Assembly: GCA_007375915.1 (NCBI GenBank)
Contig: VMFF01000018.1
Span: 1 to 11,975 of the forward strand
Length of the DNA: 11,975 nucleotides
Source of the DNA: Candidatus Doudnabacteria bacterium Gr01-1014_77
GTDB lineage: Bacteria; Patescibacteriota; Doudnabacteria; UBA920; VMFF01
Direction of reading: 5' to 3'
How positions within the stretch are numbered: position 1 is the first letter of the stretch; each line of letters starts with the position of its first letter. Shown one piece after another: positions 6,537-11,975 of the stretch. Position numbers and translations under genes: made by a program. The notes under the pieces were generated by a model. It was not told where the DNA came from. It was given only the letters and a program-made list of their open reading frames with translations, and made no database searches.

Positions 6537-7301
6537 CTATTTTAGCATCTTTACGAGGTACTCATGCAACTCGTTTGTGCTTGCTGCCAAAATGTTATTA
6601 ACATCATCTTTTAACACCCATGGTTCCCCATCCATCTCTGATATTTTAGCCCCAGATTCAGTAAGTATTAACGATGGAGCAGCGTAATCCCAGATACTAC
6701 CTCCTCGTGAAACTATCCAGTCTCTTTTACCATCAGCAACCCATGCCAATGAAACTCCTAATACTCCTACGCTACCTAACCAAAAATCGCGTCTTTTTGC
6801 TTCTTCGGTAAATTTACTTAACAAATCTAGACGCTTTGGACCAATCTGAGTAAAAGCATTTCCAAAACCTAATGATATATCTGTAACATCGCTTGGATTA
6901 ATTTTTTGATCATTCAAAAAAGCACCTTTTCCTTTTTCTGCAAAGTATAATTCTTTTAATGCAGGTGCATAGACTGCGCCTATTAACATTTCTTTTTTGT
7001 AAGCAAGGCCAATGATTACACAAAACAAAGGAGCACCTTTGGAATAGTTAAAGGTGCCATCTATGGGATCTATGATCCATGTATATTCTTCTCCGAGATT
7101 GTGGTCTCCTTCCTCTGAGAGGATTGCGTGCTCAGGATATTTCTCTTTTATGGCATCTGTAATTATCTTGTTTGAAAGTAGGTCTCCATCAGTAACAATA
7201 TCCGTTGCACTTTTTTTTGCATATTCTACTTTAGCTTTTACTTGAAACTCAAAAGCCGCGTCTCCTGCTTCTACTATGATCTTTTTTAAAAATTCATTCA
7301 T
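6537..7301 (-). CDS. Inositol monophosphatase family protein (Mg-dependent sugar/nucleotide phosphatase)
   Basis: This family removes phosphate from myo-inositol 1-phosphate, sugar phosphates, histidinol phosphate or 3'-phosphoadenosine nucleotides, using two or three Mg ions. The 254 residues match the family length. The metal-site motifs are present: LSEEG (61-65, acidic ligand) and WIIDPIDGTFNY (75-86, canonical DPxDGTxN). The C-terminal WDYAAPSLILTESGA (204-218) carries the third Asp, D205. An AGGA Shine-Dalgarno overlaps the preceding pilB stop codon, and the start lies 3 nt beyond that stop, indicating translational coupling; this is one of the few host genes here with a clear ribosome site. 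Substrate cannot be told from sequence alone (SuhB, CysQ and HisN relatives share these motifs), and neighbours do not point to inositol or histidine metabolism. Confidence 0.9.
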   Translation of the reverse strand: MNEFLKKIIVEAGDAAFEFQVKAKVEYAKKSATDIVTDGDLLSNKIITDAIKEKYPEHAILSEEGDHNLGEEYTWIIDPIDGTFNYSKGAPLFCVIIGLAYKKEMLIGAVYAPALKELYFAEKGKGAFLNDQKINPSDVTDISLGFGNAFTQIGPKRLDLLSKFTEEAKRRDFWLGSVGVLGVSLAWVADGKRDWIVSRGGSIWDYAAPSLILTESGAKISEMDGEPWVLKDDVNNILAASTNELHEYLVKMLK

Positions 7302-7304
7302 TTG

Positions 7305-8948
7305 TTATTCCTGAGCAACTCTAAATACTTCTTCAACATCAGTAATCCCAGAGAGTGCTTTTACCAATCCATCTTGCACCATGCTTAACATTCCTTGAGT
7401 AATCATTGCTTGTTTTAATTCATTGCTTCCTGCTTCTGCTAGGATTAATTTTTCTACAGCGTCGTCTTTTATTATTAACTCATAGATTCCAATTCGTCCC
7501 CTGTATCCTGTTTTGTTACATTTCTCACAACCTGTTGAATGGAAAAACTTTTGCTCTTTTGGAATTTCTACGCCTGAGTTTTTTGGAACCTCGTTTAATA
7601 TTTTCTGAACCTTTTCTAAAAGAAAGGGGTCTAACTTAACCTCTTGTTTACAATCTGGACATAGCTTTCTGACTAAACGTTGGGCTATGATTGCATTCAT
7701 TCCAGGAGCAATTACGTATGGTTTTATGCCCATATTTCTTAGTCTTGGGATAGCTCCTGCAGCATCATTTGTGTGCAAAGTGCTTAAAACAACGTGCCCA
7801 GTAAGAGCTGCTTGTAGAGCAACCTCTGCTGTTTCCTGGTCTCTAACTTCACCTACCATAACTACATCAGGGTCTTGTCTTAAGATTGCTCTTAATCCTG
7901 CTGCAAAGGTTAGACCTTTTGACGAATCAATTGGTGTCTGGTTTATTCCCTCTAATTTATACTCAACAGGATCTTCTAATGTAATTATTTTTACTCCTGG
8001 TTCATTAAGTTGATTTAGGAAAGCATAAAGTGTTGTTGTTTTACCAGAACCAGTTGGTCCTGTTGTTATGATCATGCCATTTGGTTTTTCTAGTTCTTTT
8101 TGGATTAACTCATAATCTCTGTCAGAAAAACCAAGCTCTTTTAATTTTAAGCTTACTGCCCCCATTCCTAAGATACGCATAACCACTCCCTCACCATATG
8201 CTGAAGGCAAAACTGAAACACGAACGTCTGTTGGTTTTGAATCAAGCATGTATGTGAAGCGCCCGTCTTGTGGAATATCTTCAACATTTAACTTTAAATG
8301 TGACAGTATCTTTATCCTGGAAATGATTGTCTTTTGATAGTCCTTTGTTAGATGGGCCATGTCTTGTAAAACACCATCTAAACGAAAACGTATTTTTATG
8401 AAATGCTCTTCTGGTTCAATATGTATATCAGATGCTTTGTGTTTATCAGCAGCACCTAACAATACTGAAAGAATTTGAGTTGCTGAAATTTTTGCTCCAT
8501 CCTCTAACTCTTTCAAAGAAACTGCGTAGTCTTGTTCTGCTTTAACTTCTACACCCTCTTCTTTTGCTTCAATGTGTCTTACAACCTTAGGAAACATTTT
8601 AAATGCTTGCTGTAAACTTGATTCAGATACAAAGTAAAGACTTACTTTGTATCCGTGTTCAATTTTTAATGATTCAATGTTTTTATTTAAAGCAGGATTT
8701 TGTGGATCAGTTGTAGCTATACGAACATCATTCCCTTCCTTGTAAAAAACAACGGCGTGAGAGTCTGTACACTGTTGTTCGCTCCACAAGCTCATTGCAT
8801 TTAAATCTATTGGGAATGTAGAAAGATCAATGTATGGTACACCAAAAATGAAAGAGCCCTGTGAAGCTTGCTCTTCTTCCATTTTTCGATTTACTTGAGT
8901 TAGTTTCTTTTGAAAATCTTTTTGTTTCTGTTCATCTTGTAACTGCAT
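7305..8948 (-). CDS. pilB: Type IV pilus assembly / type II secretion ATPase (PilB/GspE family)
   Basis: This hexameric cytoplasmic ATPase powers polymerisation of pilins at the inner membrane. The 547 residues carry an MshEN-like N-terminal domain (about 35-115, beginning GVPYIDLSTF), then the ATPase core. Walker A is GPTGSGKTT (near 296), the Asp box LEDPVEY (near 321), Walker B DPDVVMVGEVRDQETAE (near 358) and the His box LTGHVVLSTLHTNDA. A zinc site of two CxxC pairs, CPDC (near 429) and CEKC (near 475), is followed by GYRGRIGIYELI. The zinc site and N-domain favour an assembly ATPase (PilB/GspE) over the retraction ATPase PilT. A candidate -10 TATACT lies 6 nt upstream. No pilC, pilM or pilin gene is in the window, so the rest of the pilus machinery is encoded elsewhere. 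Confidence 0.94.
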   Translation of the reverse strand: MQLQDEQKQKDFQKKLTQVNRKMEEEQASQGSFIFGVPYIDLSTFPIDLNAMSLWSEQQCTDSHAVVFYKEGNDVRIATTDPQNPALNKNIESLKIEHGYKVSLYFVSESSLQQAFKMFPKVVRHIEAKEEGVEVKAEQDYAVSLKELEDGAKISATQILSVLLGAADKHKASDIHIEPEEHFIKIRFRLDGVLQDMAHLTKDYQKTIISRIKILSHLKLNVEDIPQDGRFTYMLDSKPTDVRVSVLPSAYGEGVVMRILGMGAVSLKLKELGFSDRDYELIQKELEKPNGMIITTGPTGSGKTTTLYAFLNQLNEPGVKIITLEDPVEYKLEGINQTPIDSSKGLTFAAGLRAILRQDPDVVMVGEVRDQETAEVALQAALTGHVVLSTLHTNDAAGAIPRLRNMGIKPYVIAPGMNAIIAQRLVRKLCPDCKQEVKLDPFLLEKVQKILNEVPKNSGVEIPKEQKFFHSTGCEKCNKTGYRGRIGIYELIIKDDAVEKLILAEAGSNELKQAMITQGMLSMVQDGLVKALSGITDVEEVFRVAQE

Positions 8949-8954
8949 GCTTGC

Positions 8955-8984
8955 AGTATACTATATGCCAAGTCTGCTCTTCAA
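8955..8984 (-). promoter_or_regulatory. Candidate internal pilB promoter, leaderless type
   Basis: On the minus strand TATACT (8955-8960, 5/6) ends exactly 6 nt before the pilB ATG. TTGAAG (8979-8984, TTGA matching) is a possible -35 at 18 nt spacing, inside the end of the upstream DHH gene. No Shine-Dalgarno precedes pilB. Confidence 0.35.
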
Positions 8985-10103
8985 ATCAGAAAGCGTTTCT
9001 TTGATGAATTGATCAACTTCTGTGATTTGCTTGTCTTTTAAGATGATTTTACCTAAACCATCTGCAACAAAGCTACCACCAAGGTAATTAACTAGTTCTT
9101 TTAATTTGATATTGGGATTAGAAGCAACATACATCTCTAAATACTCGGGTCTTTCAGCAACAAAGAAAACCATTTTAGCGTCATTTATATTAACCATGAA
9201 ATCCTGTGCAACTTGGAATATCTCTCCTTCTCCGGCTTCTGATTTTTCAATATCAGAAATTCCTACTACTGAAAAGATTGTGTTGTATTCAGGCATGCTT
9301 TGAATTCTTGCCATTGCTCTTCCCCAAAGCTTTAACACAGGAAGTTGTTTGGTCTTGAAAAGATTTTTTACTATCTCTTGTTGCTTAGCACCATATGCAA
9401 TTAACTCTGAAGCATTAGTGAATGAGCTTGGAGTTGTTTTATTATGTTGAAAACTATTTGTCTCTGTAATTATTCCTGTTAAAAGGTTTGTTGCTATGTT
9501 CTCATCAATTAGCGAAGCTTCATAATCTCTTAATAGCGCGAGCAGTATTTCAGATGAAGAGGACGCTGTTACATCTACAATGTTTATTGTTCCGTAGTTA
9601 TCATTATGTATATGATTATCAATGTTAACTTTTGGAACTGCAAAAAACATTTCTGCGTTTTTTTCATACAACGCTCCGAGTGATTCTAAAGAAGCAACGT
9701 CAACACAAATTATTAAGTTAAACTGAGTAACATCGTTTGAGAATGAAACGTCTTCTGGAGTAAAGATTCCTTCTTTTGGTTTTAGATAGATGTTTACATT
9801 TTCAGGAAGCATGTCATAGCTTAATTCATCAAGCTTGGCATTTTTTGTTTTTACAGAGATTACAAAACTTTTTGGAAAAATTATTTCATGATGAACCTCT
9901 GATATACCAGGAAGAAATGAAAGGGCTCCAAAATCTGTTTTCTCACAATACACTTCTACTTCCTTGTTTAGCTTACGCAAAAAAGCAGCCAGGGCAAGGC
10001 TGCCACCTAAGGTGTCCCCGTTTGGATTAGCAGGCAAAGCAATGAGAATCCTCTGAGATTTACCTATTAATTCAAAAAGTTTTTGTTGGTCTGGGTTTTG
10101 CAT
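8961..10103 (-). CDS. DHH-family phosphoesterase-like protein with substituted catalytic motifs
   Basis: Active DHH/DHHA1 proteins (NrnA, RecJ, GdpP groups) hydrolyse short oligonucleotides, pAp or cyclic dinucleotides using Mn ions. The 380-residue layout fits the NrnA group, but several motif residues differ. Motif I reads PANPNGDTLGG (24-34) where PDGDAxGS is usual. Motif II keeps ICVDVAS (D135). Motif III reads IDNHIHN (161-167) instead of DHH. The later TGIITETNSF (209-218) has Glu where TDTGxF has Asp. The C-terminal glycine-rich motif GGGHxxAAG appears as GGSFVADGLG without the His. Catalysis may therefore be lost or altered. It is the first gene of the operon with pilB 12 nt downstream, and is read from a good promoter (10112-10140). 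The fold assignment is fairly sure; the function is not. Confidence 0.8.
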   Translation of the reverse strand: MQNPDQQKLFELIGKSQRILIALPANPNGDTLGGSLALAAFLRKLNKEVEVYCEKTDFGALSFLPGISEVHHEIIFPKSFVISVKTKNAKLDELSYDMLPENVNIYLKPKEGIFTPEDVSFSNDVTQFNLIICVDVASLESLGALYEKNAEMFFAVPKVNIDNHIHNDNYGTINIVDVTASSSSEILLALLRDYEASLIDENIATNLLTGIITETNSFQHNKTTPSSFTNASELIAYGAKQQEIVKNLFKTKQLPVLKLWGRAMARIQSMPEYNTIFSVVGISDIEKSEAGEGEIFQVAQDFMVNINDAKMVFFVAERPEYLEMYVASNPNIKLKELVNYLGGSFVADGLGKIILKDKQITEVDQFIKETLSDLKSRLGI

Positions 10104-10111
10104 AGCTCGTA

Positions 10112-10140
10112 AATATACAATATTACCGCGTTTTTCGCAA
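10112..10140 (-). promoter_or_regulatory. Promoter of the DHH-pilB-phosphatase-polA operon
   Basis: On the minus strand TTGCGA (10135-10140), an exact 17-nt spacer and TATATT (10112-10117) lie 8 nt before the DHH-gene ATG, giving a leader of at most about 3 nt. Its -35 overlaps the -35 of the divergent tsaE promoter on the opposite strand. Confidence 0.6.
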
Positions 10141-10162
10141 TACCCTTAGTTTCTGATAAAAT
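10134..10162 (+). promoter_or_regulatory. Promoter of the tsaE-vanW-ruvB run
   Basis: TTCGCA (10134-10139, 4/6), a 17-nt spacer and an extended -10, TGa followed by TAAAAT (10154-10162), end 6 nt before the tsaE ATG. Transcription should begin at or beside the start codon, and no Shine-Dalgarno is present. The -35 shares six bases with that of the divergent operon promoter. Confidence 0.6.
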
Positions 10163-10168
10163 TAGAGT

Positions 10169-10612
10169 ATGGTTTTAAAGATACAGAGCTTAAAAGAACT
10201 TCAAAAACTAGCAAAAGCAGTCGCTAAAACCCTAAAAGGTGGGGAAATTCTCGCTTTAAGTGGGGAGCTTGGTGCTGGTAAAACCACCTTTACAAAGCTC
10301 TTATTCAAAGAACTTGGGATTAAAAGCAGAATAGTAAGCCCTACTTTCATTTTAATGGTTCCATATATTCATGATGGGAAAACATATTATCACCTTGACC
10401 TTTACAGAACTAATTCCATAAAAGAAGTCCAGGGTTTGGGGCTAGAAGAGCTTTGGGAAAAGAAAAACAACACCTTTGTAATCGAATGGGCTGAACGAAT
10501 TAAAAAGTACTTACCTAAGAAAACTATTTTTTTTAAATTAGAGGTTGTTTCTGTAAAAACAGGTGAAAGAAAAATAACAATAAAAAATGTTAAAAAGAAT
10601 TTTAAAATATAA
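10169..10612 (+). CDS. tsaE: tRNA threonylcarbamoyladenosine biosynthesis ATPase TsaE
   Basis: TsaE is the P-loop ATPase that cycles the TsaB-TsaD complex during formation of t6A37 on ANN-decoding tRNAs in the cytoplasm. The 147 residues match the family length. Visible motifs are Walker A SGELGAGKTTF (31-41), the switch segment SPTFILM (57-63), the family hallmark HLDLYR (75-80) and VIEWAER (104-110), the conserved Glu-Trp element. It is the first gene of a plus-strand run and its 3' end overlaps the VanW gene by 26 nt, so the two are co-transcribed. Its own start appears leaderless. tsaB and tsaD are not in this window. Confidence 0.95.
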   Translation: MVLKIQSLKELQKLAKAVAKTLKGGEILALSGELGAGKTTFTKLLFKELGIKSRIVSPTFILMVPYIHDGKTYYHLDLYRTNSIKEVQGLGLEELWEKKNNTFVIEWAERIKKYLPKKTIFFKLEVVSVKTGERKITIKNVKKNFKI

Positions 10613-11831
10613 TATTGGTTTGTTAATACTGGGGGTGGTGTTTTTTTCTTTGTCTGAAAGAGCTCAAGCCTTTACTTTAGTAACCGAGGAGCAAGAATTT
10701 AATATTCCTTCTTCTGATTTTAAGGTTTGGCAAAAACCAACTGCTACTAGTTTGAAATTTGTTGCTCTAGAGCCTGAAAAAAATGCTGAAGTTTTTGTTT
10801 TAACTGAATTAGGATTGAGAAATAAGACAAAAACTAAATCTACTTTTGTTAATTACAATGTTCCAGCTATATATTCATCCCTAAAAGACATAGCATCTGA
10901 AATTAATGGTGATCCTGAAGATGCTGTTTTCAAAACTGAGAACGGTGTTGCAGTTGAATTTAATCCGGGAAGAAACGGTCGTGATTTAGACACTAAGTCA
11001 TCAATAGATCAAATAGTTTCTGATTTGGATGAAGAAAAAACTCAAAGCACCTTGGTTATTAATGAAACTGAATCTAATGTTAAACTCTCTGATACTAATG
11101 ACATGGGCATTAATGAATTGATTGCCTTCGGAGAATCTAACTATTCGGGATCTCCTGCAAACAGAATTTTTAATATCAAAGTTGGTGTTAACAAAGAGAA
11201 AGGAACTATTCTAGCTCAAGGAGAAACTTTTTCTTTTAACAAGTATCTCGGACCGGTAGATGGTGAACATGGGTTTCTTCCTGAGTTGGTTATTAAAAAA
11301 GAAGGGACTGTTCCTGAGTTTGGTGGTGGGTTATGCCAGGTTTCTTCAACAATGTTTAGGGCTGCAATGAAAGCAGGTTTCCCTATAACTGAACGAAGAA
11401 ACCACTCGTATGCTGTTCAATATTACGCGCCACAAGGCACAGATGCCACTATATATCCAGGATCCCAAGACCTTAAGTTTATAAATGATTCCCCTGCACA
11501 TATCTTAATATGGCCTGTTTTAGAAAAAGGAAACCACCTCCGCTTCTATATATATGGGACAAAAGATGAGCGAAAGGTGGAGTTTGATGCCCCTTATACA
11601 TATGACAAACAACCTGACGGTTCAATGAAAGCAAATTGGGGCAGAACGGTTACCACCACAGATGGTACAATAAAGAAAGAGGTGTTTAAAAGTGTATATC
11701 AATCCCCTGCTCTATTTCATAAAACATTGGAATTACCTGGCGGAGGAACTCCTGTAGAAAACACTGATCCTGTACCTACTCCTCCACCAACTCAAACAAA
11801 TAGTGAAACAAGTAATACTTCTGGACAATAG
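10587..11831 (+). CDS. Secreted VanW-domain protein
   Basis: The 414-residue protein starts with a signal peptide: basic MLKRILKYN, hydrophobic core IGLLILGVVFF, likely signal-peptidase I cut after ARAQA-like ERAQA (after residue 28). A poorly conserved N-terminal half (about 30-170) precedes the VanW domain (about 175-335). That domain has GETFSFNKYLGPVDGEHGF (about 212-230), GGGLCQVSSTMFRAA with invariant-looking C250, ERRNHSYAVQYY with H273, and GTDATIYPGSQDLKF (about 284-298). The tail (about 385-414) is rich in Pro, Thr, Ser and Asn and looks disordered. VanW proteins are linked to the cell wall (named from vancomycin-resistance clusters, where its role is unclear), so no precise reaction is claimed. 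The start overlaps tsaE by 26 nt and lacks a Shine-Dalgarno, but gives a complete signal peptide. ruvB follows after 1 nt. Confidence 0.88.
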   Translation: MLKRILKYNIGLLILGVVFFSLSERAQAFTLVTEEQEFNIPSSDFKVWQKPTATSLKFVALEPEKNAEVFVLTELGLRNKTKTKSTFVNYNVPAIYSSLKDIASEINGDPEDAVFKTENGVAVEFNPGRNGRDLDTKSSIDQIVSDLDEEKTQSTLVINETESNVKLSDTNDMGINELIAFGESNYSGSPANRIFNIKVGVNKEKGTILAQGETFSFNKYLGPVDGEHGFLPELVIKKEGTVPEFGGGLCQVSSTMFRAAMKAGFPITERRNHSYAVQYYAPQGTDATIYPGSQDLKFINDSPAHILIWPVLEKGNHLRFYIYGTKDERKVEFDAPYTYDKQPDGSMKANWGRTVTTTDGTIKKEVFKSVYQSPALFHKTLELPGGGTPVENTDPVPTPPPTQTNSETSNTSGQ

Positions 11832-11832
11832 T

Positions 11833-11975
11833 ATGATCTCATCATCAAAACAAAGTAAGGAAGAAAAACAAGAAGAAAAGATTCTTTCTCCTCTAGTGAA
11901 AGACACTACCTTAGATATGCAACTACGCCCGAAAGAACTTTCGGATTATGTTGGACAAGAAAAAGTTAAAGACAA
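11833..11975 (+). CDS. ruvB: Holliday junction branch migration helicase RuvB, N-terminal part (cut by window edge)
   Basis: RuvB is the hexameric AAA+ motor that pumps DNA through RuvA-bound Holliday junctions. Only about 47 codons are visible. The diagnostic segment is LRPKELSDYVGQEKVKD (about 31-47), matching the RuvB start LRPxxLxxFxGQxxxxxNL. A preceding Lys/Glu/Gln-rich stretch (KQSKEEKQEEK) forms an N-terminal extension of about 28 residues; Met29 (in LDMQLRP) is an alternative start. The first ATG lies 1 nt after the VanW-gene stop, with GGAC about 6 nt before it as a weak ribosome site, so coupling with the upstream gene is likely. The ATPase motifs lie beyond the window. Confidence 0.88.
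   Translation, partial: MISSSKQSKEEKQEEKILSPLVKDTTLDMQLRPKELSDYVGQEKVKD

Noticed and set aside
7687..8013. Plus-strand 108-codon frame opposite pilB
   Set aside because: It lies opposite the highly conserved ATPase core and reads as a composition shadow; no promoter or ribosome site was seen.

Overview
The window looks like chromosomal DNA from an AT-rich bacterium with a compact genome, most likely a Patescibacteria/CPR lineage (Microgenomates-like is my best guess). This rests on composition (mid-30s % GC by eye), short intergenic gaps, weak or absent Shine-Dalgarno sites, and the gene set: a FemA/B-like protein beside ruvA, then tsaE, a VanW protein and ruvB, plus a PilB-type ATPase operon. 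The lineage is an inference; no 16S gene is present. All genes read through with the standard bacterial code.

Layout, left to right. A minus-strand pair comes first: ruvA, then a FemA/B-like acyltransferase cut by the left edge. Divergent from it is uvrB (+). Next is a foreign-looking GC-rich cassette (about 2936-3350) encoding a roughly 100-residue membrane protein of unknown function, with its own promoter upstream and a strong intrinsic terminator downstream. Then rpsT (+) converges on a four-gene minus-strand operon read from about 10.1 kb down to 3.75 kb: degenerate DHH-family protein, pilB/gspE-type ATPase, inositol-monophosphatase-family phosphatase, polA. A compact divergent promoter pair separates that operon from the plus-strand run tsaE - VanW-domain protein - ruvB (ruvB cut by the right edge).

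Functional themes. DNA repair and recombination dominate (ruvA, uvrB, polA, ruvB). Other genes serve tRNA modification (tsaE), translation (rpsT), the cell envelope (FemA/B-like, VanW) and type IV pili (pilB). ruvA and ruvB lie about 11 kb apart in separate transcription units.

Most notable points: (1) the GC-rich cassette, about 56% GC with about 79% GC at third codon positions by hand count; (2) a recurring arrangement in which a TANNNT -10 hexamer sits only 6-8 nt before the start codon (ruvA, uvrB, polA, pilB, the DHH gene, tsaE), which predicts leaderless mRNAs and moves the uvrB start to 843; (3) overlapping -35 boxes in the divergent promoter near 10137; (4) a DHH-family protein with several substituted catalytic-motif residues. 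No tRNA, rRNA, CRISPR array or insertion sequence was seen.
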